A DNA stretch of 64,000 nt from Bradyrhizobium paxllaeri (GCF_001693515.2 NZ_CP042968.1:2914001-2978000), one strand, 5' to 3'. Counted from the first letter of the stretch, positions 38,407 to 50,920 are shown. Notes: a model not told the origin generated them from the sequence alone. Numbers and translations are program-made.

Positions 38407-38844
38407 ATGGGCGTCAGTGTCGGCGTGCTCGACCATTTCAACATCCGGACCCGCAACCTTGCCGATACGGTCCGGTTCTATGAAGACGTTCTGGGTCTGG
38501 AAAAGGGCGCCCGGCCAAACTTTGCCTTCCCCGGAGCCTGGATGTACAGCGAGGGCAAGGCGGTGGTGCACCTCGTCGATATCTCCAAGACCGAGGAACC
38601 GCAGAAGCCGGATTCCGGCGTCGTCCATCATGTCGCGTTCGCAAGCTACGGCTTTGACGGCATGAAGCGGCGGCTGGAACAGAAGGGCATGGCCTACGAT
38701 TCCCGGCAGGTTCCGGGCGGCGACCTCTGGCAGATCTTCGTCAACGACCCCAACGGCGTGATGATTGAACTGAACTACGAGGCCGCCAAGGAAGGGACCG
38801 CTGCGGCCCCCGCCGAGCGGCGGGACGATGTGGGAGCGAGGTAG
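38407..38844 (+). CDS. VOC family (glyoxalase/dioxygenase fold) protein
   Basis: 145-aa single VOC domain: VLDHFNIRTRNLADTVRFYE, DVLGLEKGARPNF, VVHLVDIS, VVHHVAFASYGFDGMKRRLE, QIFVNDPNGVMIELNYE. Metal ligands of the fold are present (His in LDHFN, Glu in MIELNYE). Could be a methylmalonyl epimerase-like, glyoxalase or resistance protein; nothing nearby decides. AAGGGAG lies eight bases before the start. Confidence 0.85.
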   Translation: MGVSVGVLDHFNIRTRNLADTVRFYEDVLGLEKGARPNFAFPGAWMYSEGKAVVHLVDISKTEEPQKPDSGVVHHVAFASYGFDGMKRRLEQKGMAYDSRQVPGGDLWQIFVNDPNGVMIELNYEAAKEGTAAAPAERRDDVGAR

Positions 38845-39020
38845 CCTTTTGCGCTGATCCGCTCTATGGGTCGCATCGGACTGGCATAGCGTTTTGCAAC
38901 GTGGCGCCGCTCGCGGATTTGCTTCCGGGGGCGGATGGGCCGCGTCAGGAAAGCGCGTCGATACAAGCGGGTAGGGCCCGGTTCTCAACGGGAGCCACAA
39001 GGGCTTCAGGAGATGCGCGA

Positions 39021-40157
<1,137 letters not shown>

Positions 40158-40342
40158 GCTTCCCTTATCACCTCCCATAAGACTTTGGTTTTAATCAGTG
40201 CAGTCATGCCTTTGTCGCGTTTTCGCTAGCCAACTTCCGTGTTAAAGCCGCCCCGCCAGAGCGCCCCGGATGAGGCGGAATTCGCCCCGCCGGATGGCAT
40301 GCTCCAGGAAATATGGAAACGTCCCGTCTTAAGGAGACTTGA

Positions 40343-41431
<1,089 letters not shown>

Positions 41432-41454
41432 TTACGTCTTAAGTCGTAGAAAGC

Positions 41455-41490
41455 AGCCCGGCCTTCCTTCCAGGGAAGGCCGGGCTTTTT
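41455..41490 (+). terminator. Rho-independent terminator
   Basis: GCCCGGCCTTCC (41456-41467) pairs with GGAAGGCCGGGC (41474-41485) around a short loop, followed by TTTTT. Separates the two TRAP binding-protein genes. Confidence 0.93.
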
Positions 41491-41599
41491 CGTTTGCCCG
41501 TATAGTTCGGGATGGAAATCCGGAACCGGTTGTTCCATGGTGGCTAGGAAGGCCTCGCCAAGAAGGCCACGGCACGCATCACCAACAGGGAAGGATTCA

Positions 41600-42688
41600 A
41601 TGAAAAGAAGAGATTTTCTCAAGGTCACCGGTATTGGCGCGGCCGGCGCCGCGACCTTGGCGGCCCCCGCGATCGCGCAGTCGATGCCGGAGCTCAAATG
41701 GCGCCTGACGGCAAGCTGGCCGAAGTCGCTCGACACCCTGTGGGGTGGGGTGGAGCTGATGGCCAAGCTCGTTGGCGAAGCCACCGACAACAAGTTCCAG
41801 ATCCAGGCCTTCGCCGGCGGCGAAATCGTTCCTGGCCTGCAGGTACTCGATGCCGTCCAGAACGGCACCGTCGAGATGGGCCATACCGCGTCTTATTATT
41901 ACTTCGGCAAGGACCCGACCTTCGCTTTCGGCACCGCGGTGCCGTTCGGCCCCAACCAGCGCCTTAACCAGGCCTGGTACATGCTGGGCGGCGGCAGGGA
42001 CCTGCTCAACCAGTTCTACAAGAGCTACAACGTCACGTCGTTTCTGGCCGGCAATACAGGCTGCCAAATGGGCGGCTGGTTCCGCAAGGAGATCAACACC
42101 GTCGACGATCTTAAGGGCTTGAAGATGCGCATCGGCGGCTTTGCCGGCCGCGTGATGCAGAAGCTCGGCGTCGTGCCGCAGCAGCTCGCCGGTGGCGACA
42201 TTTATCCCGCGCTCGAAAAGGGCACGATCGATGCGGCGGAATGGGTCGGGCCGTATGACGACGAGAAGCTCGGCTTCAACAAGGTCGCGCCGCATTATTA
42301 CTATCCCGGCTGGTGGGAAGGCGGACCGATGCTGCTCGGCATCGTCAACCTGGACAAGTGGAATTCGCTGCCGAAATACTATCAGAGCGCTCTGGAGCAG
42401 GCCGGCCAGGCCGCCAATAGCTGGATGATGGCCAAGTACGACCAGGGCAACCCGCCGGCGCTGAAGAAGCTGCTGGCAGGCGGCACCAAGCTGCACAGCT
42501 TCTCGCCGCCGATCATGCAGGCCTGCCTGAAGGCGACCAAGGAGCTGTACGCCGAGACCGCGGCGTCCAATCCCAATTTCAAGAAGGTGCTGGAGTCCAT
42601 GAACTCGTTCACGACCAACGGATACCAGTGGTTCCAGGTCGCCGAGCTCGGCTACGACAGCTTCATGGCGCGCAATCCGCAAGGCTGA
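41600..42688 (+). CDS. TRAP transporter substrate-binding protein (TakP-like), copy 2
   Basis: 362 aa from ATG 41600 ([20 protein letters not shown]; Tat signal), same length and overall sequence as copy 1, with differences concentrated in the middle (for example TVEMGHTASYYYFGKDPTFA). Conserved Arg in [20 protein letters not shown], and [20 protein letters not shown]. It has its own promoter space, since copy 1 ends in a terminator. Tandem duplication with likely divergence in substrate or regulation. Confidence 0.92.
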   Translation: MKRRDFLKVTGIGAAGAATLAAPAIAQSMPELKWRLTASWPKSLDTLWGGVELMAKLVGEATDNKFQIQAFAGGEIVPGLQVLDAVQNGTVEMGHTASYYYFGKDPTFAFGTAVPFGPNQRLNQAWYMLGGGRDLLNQFYKSYNVTSFLAGNTGCQMGGWFRKEINTVDDLKGLKMRIGGFAGRVMQKLGVVPQQLAGGDIYPALEKGTIDAAEWVGPYDDEKLGFNKVAPHYYYPGWWEGGPMLLGIVNLDKWNSLPKYYQSALEQAGQAANSWMMAKYDQGNPPALKKLLAGGTKLHSFSPPIMQACLKATKELYAETAASNPNFKKVLESMNSFTTNGYQWFQVAELGYDSFMARNPQG

Positions 42689-42716
42689 TCGCGTCGCGCA
42701 TACTTCGACAAATGAA

Positions 42717-42748
42717 AACCCCGGAGCGAAGGCTCCGGGGTCTTTTTT
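42717..42748. terminator. terminator between convergent TRAP genes
   Basis: ACCCCGGAGC-GAAG-GCTCCGGGGT hairpin followed on the plus strand by CTTTTTT; the minus side also has TTTTC after the stem, so it may work in both directions for the binding protein and dctM. Confidence 0.9.
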
Positions 42749-42770
42749 GTCTTGCTGGCAAAGTGCGGGG

Positions 42771-44372
42771 CTACTGCTTCGGCCCGCCGAAATCGAGCGG
42801 CGGCAGTTCGATCTGCGGCACCTCGATCTTGACCTTGCTGAGATCGACGTCGAGCGGCTTGTCGAGCAGCGCCGTCACCACGACCGGGAAAGCGATCACG
42901 ATCGCTACCATGATCGCCTGCAGGCCGATCCAGGGCAGGGCGCCCCAATAGATGTCGGAGCTCTTGACCTCCCTGGGCGCGACGCCGCGCAGATAGAACA
43001 GCGCAAAGCCGAACGGCGGATGCAGGAACGAGGTCTGCATGTTGACGCAGAGCATGACGCCGAACCAGATCAGCGCGGCATCGGGGCCAACCACCGGCGC
43101 CAGCACCTTCTGTGCAATCGGCGCCACCATCGGCAGGATGATGAAGGCGATCTCGAAAAAGTCGAGGAAGAACGCCAGGAAGAAGATGAAAAGGTTGATG
43201 AAGATCAGGAATCCCCAAACGCCGCCGGGAATCGAGGTCAGATGATGCTCGAGCCAGACGCCGCCGTTGATGCCGAGGAACACCACCGAGAAACAGGTCG
43301 AGCCGATCAGGATGAACACCACCATGCAGGAGAGGCGCATGGTCGACTGGTAGCCCTGCTTGATCAGGTCGCGCAGGTCCGGAATGCGGACAGCTTCGAG
43401 GCAGAGCCAGACGACGGCGAGATAAAGCACCGCGAACGTCAGCTTCAACATTTTGCTTTCGCCGACAAGAATCTCGAGGATGACGGCGACGCCGGTGGCG
43501 GCGATACCGATCAGGAGCATCTTGTGCCCCTTGCTGCTCAGATCCTTGTGGTGGACCGCGGCGAGAACGATGGCGCCGATGGCGCCCATCGCGCCGGCTT
43601 CCGTGGGCGTGGCCAGGCCCATCATCATCGTGCCCAGCACCACGAAGATCAGCACGGCCGAGGGAATGATGCCCATCAGGCATTTGCGCCAGAGCGGCCA
43701 GCCCGTCAGCGTCCGCGCTTCCTTCGGCACTGCCGGCACGTGATGGGGGAAAAACAGCGCCAGGAAGAACGTGTAGCCGGCGAACAGGACGATCTGCAGG
43801 ATCGAGGGGCCCCAGGCGCCGAGATACATGTCGCCGACCGACTTGCCGAGCTGGTCGGCCATCACGATCAGGACCAGCGAGGGCGGCACGAGCTGGGTGA
43901 TGGTGCCGGATGCGGCGAGCACGCCGGTGATGTAGCGGACATTGTAGCCGTAGCGCAGCATCACCGGCATCGAGATCAGCGCCATGGCGATGACCTGCGC
44001 CGCCACCGTGCCGGTGATCGCGCCGAGGATGAAGCCGACGATGATGACGGAATAGCCGAGGCCGCCGCGAACCGGGCCGAACAACTGGCCCATCGAATCA
44101 AGCATGTCCTCGGCGAGGCCGCAGCGCTCGAGCACGGAGCCCATGAAGGTGAAGAAGGGAATTGCCAGCAGCAATTCGTTGGATAGCACGCCGCCGAAGA
44201 TGCGGCCCGGAATTGCCTGCAGGAAGTTGAGGTCGAAAAAGCCGAGATGGATCGACAGGAAGCCGAACGACAGCCCGAGGGCTGCCAGTGTGAAGGCCAC
44301 CGGGAAGCCAATCAGCATGGCCAGAATCAAGCCGCCGAACATCAGCGGCGGCATCATCTCCAGCGTGATCAT
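42771..44372 (-). CDS. dctM: TRAP transporter large permease DctM
   Basis: 533 aa, polytopic (12 or more segments). LMFGGLILAMLIGFPVAFTL start, IPFFTFMGSVLERCGLAEDM, GAITGTVAAQVIAMALISMP, SGTITQLVPPSLVLIVMADQ, ATPTEAGAMGAIGAIVLAA and FFEIAFIILPMVAPIAQKVL are DctM landmarks. About 100 residues longer than the typical 430-aa form because of extra central segments, as in TakM-type permeases. Forms a sodium-coupled importer with DctQ. Overlaps dctQ by 4 bp. Confidence 0.93.
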   Translation of the reverse strand: MITLEMMPPLMFGGLILAMLIGFPVAFTLAALGLSFGFLSIHLGFFDLNFLQAIPGRIFGGVLSNELLLAIPFFTFMGSVLERCGLAEDMLDSMGQLFGPVRGGLGYSVIIVGFILGAITGTVAAQVIAMALISMPVMLRYGYNVRYITGVLAASGTITQLVPPSLVLIVMADQLGKSVGDMYLGAWGPSILQIVLFAGYTFFLALFFPHHVPAVPKEARTLTGWPLWRKCLMGIIPSAVLIFVVLGTMMMGLATPTEAGAMGAIGAIVLAAVHHKDLSSKGHKMLLIGIAATGVAVILEILVGESKMLKLTFAVLYLAVVWLCLEAVRIPDLRDLIKQGYQSTMRLSCMVVFILIGSTCFSVVFLGINGGVWLEHHLTSIPGGVWGFLIFINLFIFFLAFFLDFFEIAFIILPMVAPIAQKVLAPVVGPDAALIWFGVMLCVNMQTSFLHPPFGFALFYLRGVAPREVKSSDIYWGALPWIGLQAIMVAIVIAFPVVVTALLDKPLDVDLSKVKIEVPQIELPPLDFGGPKQ

Positions 44373-44908
44373 TGGGTCGGCCTCTCGTACTTCGCATCGA
44401 TCACGACATAGCCCTGCAGGGCCGCGATGCGCTTGATCACCTCGGAGACGCCTTGCAGCGCCAGGAAAACGAAGCCCACGGGAACGACGAGCTTGATCGG
44501 CCAGCGCAGCAGGCCGCCGGCATTGCTCGAAGTCTCGCCGACGGCGTAGGCCTGCATGAAGAACGGCCAGGACAGGTAGCTGAGCAGCAGGCAGGACGGG
44601 ATCAGGAAGAACAGCGTGCCGATCAGGTCGAGTTTGAGCTGACCGCGTTCGGACAGCATCAGGTACAGGATTTCAACCCGGACATGCTCGTTCTTCTTGA
44701 ACGTATAGGAGGCACCGAACATCACGAAGACGGCGAACATGTACCACTGCAATTCGAGCCAGGCGTTGGAAGAGTAGCCGAACGCGTAGCGGATCATCGC
44801 ATTGGCGGCACTCACCACGCAGGCTGCGAGCACGAGCCAGTTACAGATGCCGCCTAGTTTTTCATTGAGCCAATCGATCGAGTTACTCAGTGCCAACAAT
44901 GGGCGCAT
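44369..44908 (-). CDS. dctQ: TRAP transporter small permease DctQ
   Basis: 179 aa from ATG 44908 (MRPLLALSNSIDWLNEKLGG), preceded by CGAGGAGAG. Four hydrophobic segments; DctQ features WLVLAACVVSAANAMIRYAF, NAWLELQWYMFAVFVMFGAS, YTFKKNEHVRVEILY and RWPIKLVVPVGFVFLALQGV. Overlaps dctM. Substrate is delivered by one or both TakP-like proteins encoded on the opposite strand. Confidence 0.9.
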   Translation of the reverse strand: MRPLLALSNSIDWLNEKLGGICNWLVLAACVVSAANAMIRYAFGYSSNAWLELQWYMFAVFVMFGASYTFKKNEHVRVEILYLMLSERGQLKLDLIGTLFFLIPSCLLLSYLSWPFFMQAYAVGETSSNAGGLLRWPIKLVVPVGFVFLALQGVSEVIKRIAALQGYVVIDAKYERPTQ

Positions 44909-45289
44909 TACGCTCTCCTCGGACACGTCATCGACGCGTGCCGGATGTCTTCATTGATATTGCGCTGCCATCTCGCGCCGGACGACTGGAGCTGCCGCCG
45001 CGCCACCGGCGCGCAGAGTCATTCCCGCGCGAAAAACGCGCGAGCCCGCAGCTCATTCGCAGATGCGATTGCAACGATAAGTCCTCCCCCGTCTCGCGCT
45101 ACCGCCGTCTTGACTGCAACCAAAAGGATGCAGCGGCCTTGTTCCGGCCGTGCTGGCGTGAAAGCAGCCGCACCATTTCAGCGCGCTGCGGCGGCGTCAA
45201 TCGGAAAATGGACAAATTGACGCGGCGGCCAATTCGTTGGTTGGCCTGATAAATCCGCATTTTTACGGGCGATAAGGTAGCTGGCGGAC
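44909..45289. other. intergenic region, dctQ promoter space
   Basis: 381 bp between dctQ and the moaA stop. No ORF with family character, tRNA or clear hairpin seen. Presumably holds the dctQM promoter. Confidence 0.5.
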
Positions 45290-46318
45290 TTAGCCGCCGG
45301 TCACGCTCATGTGGCGCGAGACACTCGGGCGGTTATGCCGGCGGTCGATGATGAAGTCGTGGCCCTTCGGCTTCAGCCCGATGGCGCGATCGATGGCCGC
45401 CGACAGCAGTGCGTCCTCGGCGGAGGCCCGCAGCGGCTTGCGCAAATCGGAGGCATCCTCGTGGCCGAGGCAGGTGTGCAGCGTGCCGGTGCAGGTGATC
45501 CGTACCCGATTGCAGGACTCACAGAAATTATGGGTCATCGGCGTGATGAAGCCGAGCTTGCCGCCGGTCTCGGTAACGCGGACATAGCGGGCGGGGCCGC
45601 CGGTATTTTCGTCGAGGTCGGTGAGCGTGTAGTGCTGGGCCAGCCGCGCGCGCAACAACGACAGCGGTACATATTGGTCGATGCGGCCTTCGCCGATCTC
45701 GCCCATCGGCATGACTTCGATCAGCGTCAGCGCCATGCCCTTGCCGTGCGCCCATTCCATCAGCGAGGGGATTTCCTCCTCGTTCATGTTCTTCAGCGCC
45801 ACCGCATTGATCTTGACCGCAAGGCCCGCGTTCCGTGCGGCCTCGATGCCGGCCAGAACCTTGTCGAGATCGCCCCAGCGGGTGATGGCGCGGAACTTCT
45901 GCGCATCGAGCGTGTCGAGCGAGACGTTGACGCGGCGGATGCCGCAATCGCGCAACTCGCTGGCGAAACGCGCCAGTTGCGAGCCGTTGGTGGTCAGCGT
46001 CAGTTCGTCGAGCGCGCCGGAACCAAGGTGCCGCGACAGCGAGCGCACCAGCGTCATGACATTGCGCCGGACCAGCGGCTCGCCGCCGGTGAGGCGGATC
46101 TTTCGCACGCCCTTGGCAATGAAGGCCGAGCACAGCCGGTCGAGTTCCTCCAGCGTCAGCAGATCCTTCTTCGGCAGGAACGTCATGTCCTCGGACATGC
46201 AGTAGAAGCAGCGCAGGTCGCAGCGATCCGTCACCGACACGCGCAGATAGCGGATGGTCCGGCCGAAGGGATCGACCATCGGGCGTATCAGCTGATCGGG
46301 TGACAGGGATCCGTTCAT
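45290..46318 (-). CDS. moaA: GTP 3',8-cyclase MoaA
   Basis: 342 aa radical SAM enzyme converting GTP to 3',8-cH2GTP in molybdopterin synthesis. First cluster site [16 protein letters not shown] (Cys-x3-Cys-x2-Cys, about residues 31-38); [54 protein letters not shown]; second cluster [20 protein letters not shown] (Cys-x2-Cys-x13-Cys). Ends in the conserved double glycine (SVTGG) needed for activity. Stands alone. Confidence 0.97.
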   Translation of the reverse strand: MNGSLSPDQLIRPMVDPFGRTIRYLRVSVTDRCDLRCFYCMSEDMTFLPKKDLLTLEELDRLCSAFIAKGVRKIRLTGGEPLVRRNVMTLVRSLSRHLGSGALDELTLTTNGSQLARFASELRDCGIRRVNVSLDTLDAQKFRAITRWGDLDKVLAGIEAARNAGLAVKINAVALKNMNEEEIPSLMEWAHGKGMALTLIEVMPMGEIGEGRIDQYVPLSLLRARLAQHYTLTDLDENTGGPARYVRVTETGGKLGFITPMTHNFCESCNRVRITCTGTLHTCLGHEDASDLRKPLRASAEDALLSAAIDRAIGLKPKGHDFIIDRRHNRPSVSRHMSVTGG

Positions 46319-46526
46319 TCAAAATGCCTTGTAAAGGAGCCTCTCAAGGAAGCCTTGGCCTGCTGCTTCGCTAGCATAATCTAGGCAGCTTGTAAGGCGC
46401 CGACAATGCGCCTCAGCGTGCGGGTTGCGCCGGGACAGCGGCTGGATTCGGGAAGGGCGATTCCGCTGCCGGCGCCGCGGCAGGTTCGAGCGAGGTCGCG
46501 GCAATAAATGCAGTAAAATCAGTCAG

Positions 46527-47207
46527 CTAGGCCTGAGACACGGCCTTTCTCAGCCCGTCCACCGCAGCCGGCAGCTCACGCATATGGCCGATCAGCCGGT
46601 CGGGCTTGAGCTCGGCGATCGGCACATCGGTGTAGCCGAATTCGACCCCGATCACGGGAACGCCGGCCCGCCTGGCGACACCGACGTCAGGTCCGGCATC
46701 GCCCACCATGATGGTCGCGCCGATATCTCCGCCGGCCCGCGCCACCGTCTGCTGCAGGATGATGGGGTCCGGCTTGGAGACGCCGAACGTGTCGGCGCCG
46801 CAGATCGCCGCAAACCGTCCGCTCAGGCCCAATTTGTCGAGCAGCCGCTTCGACAGCCATTCCAGCTTGTTGGTGCACACCGCAAAGCGGCACCCCTGCG
46901 CCGCCAGATCGTCCAGCGCGGCTTCCAGCCCTTCGAAGGGACGCGAGGCGTCCGCGATATGGTCCGCGTAATAGTCGATGAAATTCTTGGTCAGCCGGTT
47001 GACGTCCTCGACGCTCGTGACGCGGCCTTCCGCTTCGAGCCCGCGCTCGATCAGTTTGCGGGCGCCCGCACCGATCATGTTGCGCGCCGTTTTCACGGGT
47101 ACGGGCGCCAGGCCTTCGCGCGCCAGCACGAAATTGAGCGCGGCAATCAGGTCGGGGGCGGTGTCGACGAGGGTGCCGTCGAGGTCGAAGACAACGGTGC
47201 GAGTCAT
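46527..47207 (-). CDS. gph: phosphoglycolate phosphatase (HAD family)
   Basis: 226 aa. HAD motif I TVVFDLDGTLVDTAPDLI (nucleophile Asp 8), motif II VCTNKLEW, motif III Lys in KPDPIILQQTV, motif IV MVGDAGPDVGVARRAGVPVI. The cap and length match Gph, which removes 2-phosphoglycolate; other small phosphate substrates are possible. About 206 bp downstream of the moaA start, with no motif in between. Confidence 0.88.
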   Translation of the reverse strand: MTRTVVFDLDGTLVDTAPDLIAALNFVLAREGLAPVPVKTARNMIGAGARKLIERGLEAEGRVTSVEDVNRLTKNFIDYYADHIADASRPFEGLEAALDDLAAQGCRFAVCTNKLEWLSKRLLDKLGLSGRFAAICGADTFGVSKPDPIILQQTVARAGGDIGATIMVGDAGPDVGVARRAGVPVIGVEFGYTDVPIAELKPDRLIGHMRELPAAVDGLRKAVSQA

Positions 47208-47272
47208 GGGAATTCGCTAGCTGCAGGCGTCGCGTCATGCAAGTAGGGAACTCGAAATCCGGGAGGACAACC

Positions 47273-48109
47273 ATGCGCGAGCTTGTGGGCAAGACCGCCT
47301 TTGTGACCGGCGGGGCTGGTGGAATCGGTTTGGCGCTCGGCCGCGCCTTTGCGCGAGCCCGCATGAAGGTGATGCTGGCCGATATCGAGACGGAAGCGCT
47401 GCAGGCCGCCGTCACAGGCCTGCGGGAAATCTCGCCCGATGTCAGCGGCACCATCTGCGACGTCGCCGATGCTGCGAGCGTGGAACGCGCCGCCCAGGCC
47501 ACATTCGACGCCTTCGGCAAGGTGCACGTGGTCTGCAACAATGCCGGCGTTGCCGCAGGCGGCGGCATCGACCAGATCTCGCTCGACAATTGGCGCTGGG
47601 TGATCGACGTCAACCTGATGGGCGTGCTTCACGGCATCAAGAGCTTTCTGCCGCACATCCGCGCGCATGGCGAGGGCGGCCATATCGTCAACACCGCGTC
47701 GATGGCGGGGATGCAGAGCGACTTGGGATTCAGCCCCTATGGGGCGAGCAAATTCGCCGTGGTGAGTATGTCGGAAGGGCTGAGCCTTCGGCTCAAGCCG
47801 CACGGCATCGGCGTCAGCGTATTGTGTCCAAGCTATGTGCGCACGCGTATCGGCGAGAGCGGGCGCAACCGGCCCGAGCGCTACGGCCCGACGCAGCCGC
47901 TCGATCCCGCCAGCCCTGCCGCGGCCTTGGTCGCCGAGCTTGCCCGGAATATCGACGCCGGACTTGAGCCCGACGCGGTCGCCGCGCGGGTGCTCGCCGC
48001 GATCCGCGACGATGAACTCTATATTTTTACCCATCCAGGCATGCGGGCGGAGGTTGAGCCGCGTTTCGCCGCCATTTTGGCCGCAATGGATCGGGTTTCA
48101 CCCCCATAA
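47273..48109 (+). CDS. short-chain dehydrogenase/reductase
   Basis: 278 aa from ATG 47273 (MRELVGKTAFVTGGAGGIGL) with GGGAGGA upstream. Cofactor motif TGGAGGIGLALGRAF (residues 14-28), NNAGVAAGG, active-site Ser in NTASMAGMQS and YGASK (Tyr about 158, Lys about 162). The Asp in LADIETEAL suggests NAD preference. Closest in style to the broad-substrate SDRs of rhizobia; substrate unknown. Confidence 0.88.
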   Translation: MRELVGKTAFVTGGAGGIGLALGRAFARARMKVMLADIETEALQAAVTGLREISPDVSGTICDVADAASVERAAQATFDAFGKVHVVCNNAGVAAGGGIDQISLDNWRWVIDVNLMGVLHGIKSFLPHIRAHGEGGHIVNTASMAGMQSDLGFSPYGASKFAVVSMSEGLSLRLKPHGIGVSVLCPSYVRTRIGESGRNRPERYGPTQPLDPASPAAALVAELARNIDAGLEPDAVAARVLAAIRDDELYIFTHPGMRAEVEPRFAAILAAMDRVSPP

Positions 48110-48205
48110 TCCTTCTTCCGCGAGGCTTTTGGGCGCTGTTCCTGCAGGTAAAACGACGCTAGACATGCGCCCGCGGATCGGCGGATTCCTGGGAGCATCG
48201 TCAGC

Positions 48206-48904
48206 GTGGATATGGACGGACTTAAGCGGCAGGCGGCGGCACAGGCGCTGGAGCAGGTACAGGACGGCATGAAGCTCGGACTCGGCACCGGCTCGACCGC
48301 CAGGCATTTTGTCGATCTGCTCGGTCAGCGCGTGGCCGGTGGGTTGCGCGTGGTCGGCGTGCCGACTTCGGAAGCGACCCGCGCCCAGGCCGAGGCCTGC
48401 AAGATTCCCCTGACCACGCTCGATGAAGTTGACCGGCTCGATCTCACCATCGACGGCGCTGACGAGATCGATGGTGCGCTCAACCTGATCAAGGGCGGCG
48501 GTGGCGCGCTGCTGCGGGAGAAGATCGTGGCGGCGGCCTCGGATCGCATGATCGTGATTGCCGACGATACCAAATGGGTCGATGTCCTCGGCCGTTTCCC
48601 TTTACCTGTCGAGGTGATCCCGTTCGGGCTGGCCGCAACCCAGCGGGCCATGGCGGATGCATTTGCCCAAAGCGGCGTTTCCGGGCAAATGGGGCTCCGC
48701 AAGGGCAAGGACGGCCACGTTTTTGTCACCGATGGCGGCCACTGGATTGTCGATGCCCATCTCGGGCGCATTGCCGATGCGCCGCGTCTGGCGGGCCTGT
48801 TGAGCCTGATCCCGGGTGTCGTCGAACATGGGTTGTTCATTGGCCTGGCCAGCACCGCCGTCCTGGCAGGTGCCCAGGGAATTCGCGTAGTTGAGCGGCG
48901 GTAA
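48206..48904 (+). CDS. rpiA: ribose-5-phosphate isomerase A
   Basis: 232 aa, GTG 48206 (ATG 48212 two codons later). Motifs: [20 protein letters not shown] (phosphate loop), [40 protein letters not shown] (catalytic Asp), [20 protein letters not shown] (Glu and Lys), [11 protein letters not shown]. Interconverts ribose 5-phosphate and ribulose 5-phosphate in the cytosol. Followed 24 bp later by a DUF2059 gene and then gor. Confidence 0.96.
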   Translation: MDMDGLKRQAAAQALEQVQDGMKLGLGTGSTARHFVDLLGQRVAGGLRVVGVPTSEATRAQAEACKIPLTTLDEVDRLDLTIDGADEIDGALNLIKGGGGALLREKIVAAASDRMIVIADDTKWVDVLGRFPLPVEVIPFGLAATQRAMADAFAQSGVSGQMGLRKGKDGHVFVTDGGHWIVDAHLGRIADAPRLAGLLSLIPGVVEHGLFIGLASTAVLAGAQGIRVVERR

Positions 48905-48928
48905 CGCCGGAAATCGAGGAGAATTGGA

Positions 48929-49468
48929 ATGAAGAGCCTTTCACGGATTTTGTCGGCGGCCGGCCTTGCAGTGGGACTGGCCCTGACCGCCGTCCCGGCC
49001 GACGCGCAGCAGAAAAACGCGCCGGCTCCCGCGCAACAACTGAAACCCGGTTCGCCGGGGGCGATCGCCGCCGCCAAGGAAATCCTGGCGATGAAGAACG
49101 CGAGCGCGATGTACGCCAACGCCGTTCCCAATCTCGTCGAGCAGACCAAGAACGTGCTGTTGCAGAGCAATCTGAACTATCAGAAGGATCTCAACGAAGT
49201 CGCCGTGATCGTGGCCAAGAATCTCGCCGGCCGCGAGAAGGAGATCGGCGATGGCATGGCACAGGTCTACGCCAACGAGTTCACCGAGCAGGAACTGAAG
49301 GACCTCGTCACCTTCTACAAGTCGCCGCTCGGACAGAAGCTGCTCGCGAGCGAACCCCGTGCGATCCAGTTCAGCATGTCCTACATGAACCAGTGGGCGC
49401 AGGCCTTTGCCGAAACGATCAACGGCCAGTTCCGCGCCGAGATGAAGAAGCGCGGCAAGGATATCTGA
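48929..49468 (+). CDS. DUF2059 periplasmic protein
   Basis: 179 aa with signal peptide (MKSLSRILSAAGLAVGLALT, cleavage near ADA-QQKN). The DUF2059 pattern is in the C-terminal half: GREKEIGDGMAQVYANEFTE, QELKDLVTFYKSPLGQKLLA. Helical, function unknown. Sits between rpiA and gor, an order I recall as common in Bradyrhizobium-type genomes. Confidence 0.88.
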   Translation: MKSLSRILSAAGLAVGLALTAVPADAQQKNAPAPAQQLKPGSPGAIAAAKEILAMKNASAMYANAVPNLVEQTKNVLLQSNLNYQKDLNEVAVIVAKNLAGREKEIGDGMAQVYANEFTEQELKDLVTFYKSPLGQKLLASEPRAIQFSMSYMNQWAQAFAETINGQFRAEMKKRGKDI

Positions 49469-49518
49469 TTTCAAAGGATATCTGATCCAAATCGGAAGCG
49501 ACTTCGGGCGGGGTTGAG

Positions 49519-50904
49519 ATGGCTGAGTTCGACGTCGATCTGTTTGTCATCGGTGGTGGTTCGGGCGGCGTGCGCGCCGCCCGCATCGCGGCCGGCCATG
49601 GCGCAAAAGTCATGGTCGCCGAAGAATACCGGATGGGCGGCACCTGCGTGATCCGCGGTTGCGTGCCGAAAAAACTGTTCGTGCTCGGCTCGCACGTTCG
49701 CCACGAAATCGAGGACGCCGCTGGTTTCGGCTGGACCATCCCCGAATTTTCCTTCAACTGGTCCACTCTTGTCGCCAACAAGGACAAGGAGATCGCGCGG
49801 CTCGAAGGCATCTACGCCGCCAATGTCGAGAAAAGCGGCGCCCGCATCGCGAAGACCCGCGCGGTGCTGGAAGACGCCCACACGCTGCGGCTGATGACCG
49901 GCGAAACGGTCACCGCGAAATACGTCCTGATCGCGACCGGCGGCGCGCCGAATCATGGTCGCGAGATCCCCGGCATCGAGCACGTGATTTCCTCCAACGA
50001 GGCGTTTCACCTCGCCGAGCTGCCGAAACGCATCGTCATCCAGGGCGGCGGCTATATCGCGCTGGAATTCGCCGGCATCTTTGCCGGCTTCGGCTCCGAC
50101 GTCACGGTGGTCTATCGCGGCGACAACATCTTGCGCGGTTTTGACGAGGACGTTCGCAAGCATGTCCGCGCCGAGATGGAGAAGCAGGGCATCACCATCA
50201 TCACCGGCTGCACCATCGATAAAGTGGACAAGCACGGCAACGAATACACGACGCATTTGTCTGATGGTTCGAGCATCGCATCAGAGAAGGTGATGTTCGC
50301 GATCGGCCGCCATCCGAACGTCGCCAATCTCGGGTTGGAAAAGGCCGGCGTCGCCATCAATCCGGCGAATGGCGGCATCGCCGTCGACGAGTGGTCGAAG
50401 ACCTCGGTCGACAACATCTATGCGATCGGCGACGTCACCCATCGCCTCAACCTGACGCCGGTCGCGATCCGCGAGGGCCACGCCTTCGCCGACACCGTGT
50501 TCGGCAAGCGCCCGGTAGCGGTCGATCACGCAACCATCCCGACGGCGGTATTCTCGCAGCCCGAAGTCGGCACCGTCGGCCTGACCGAAGCGCAGGCGCG
50601 TGCGCAGGTGAACCATGTCGATATCTACAAGGCCGATTTCCGCCCGATCAAGGCGACGATGTCCGGCCGCGACACCCGCGTGCTGATGAAGCTCGTGGTC
50701 GACGGCACTACCGACCGCGTGCTCGGCTGTCACATCGTCGGCGACACGGCGGCCGAGATCGTGCAGGCGGTTGCGATCGCCGTGAAGATGAAGGCAACGA
50801 AAGCCGATTTCGACGCGACCATCGCGCTGCATCCGACGGCGGCGGAAGAGCTGGTGACGATGCGCACGCCGACGGCGCGGTATGTGCGGCAGGCGGCGGA
50901 GTAG
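49519..50904 (+). CDS. gor: glutathione-disulfide reductase
   Basis: 461 aa. FAD motif DLFVIGGGSGGVRAARIAAG (residues 6-25), redox pair GGTCVIRGCVPKKL (Cys about 42 and 47), NADPH motif IQGGGYIALEFAGIFAGFGS, YAIGDVTHRLNLTPVAIREG, and C-terminal active site ALHPTAAEELVTMRTP (His of HPT). Reduces GSSG with NADPH. Standard length, start after GGCGGGGTTGAG. Confidence 0.95.
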   Translation: MAEFDVDLFVIGGGSGGVRAARIAAGHGAKVMVAEEYRMGGTCVIRGCVPKKLFVLGSHVRHEIEDAAGFGWTIPEFSFNWSTLVANKDKEIARLEGIYAANVEKSGARIAKTRAVLEDAHTLRLMTGETVTAKYVLIATGGAPNHGREIPGIEHVISSNEAFHLAELPKRIVIQGGGYIALEFAGIFAGFGSDVTVVYRGDNILRGFDEDVRKHVRAEMEKQGITIITGCTIDKVDKHGNEYTTHLSDGSSIASEKVMFAIGRHPNVANLGLEKAGVAINPANGGIAVDEWSKTSVDNIYAIGDVTHRLNLTPVAIREGHAFADTVFGKRPVAVDHATIPTAVFSQPEVGTVGLTEAQARAQVNHVDIYKADFRPIKATMSGRDTRVLMKLVVDGTTDRVLGCHIVGDTAAEIVQAVAIAVKMKATKADFDATIALHPTAAEELVTMRTPTARYVRQAAE

Positions 50905-50920
50905 GTATCACGGCGAGAAC

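Noticed and set aside
42747..44186. Long open frame antisense to dctM (479 codons)
   Set aside because: Mirror of a high-GC membrane-protein gene; composition rich in His, Asp, Gln and Arg with no family features.
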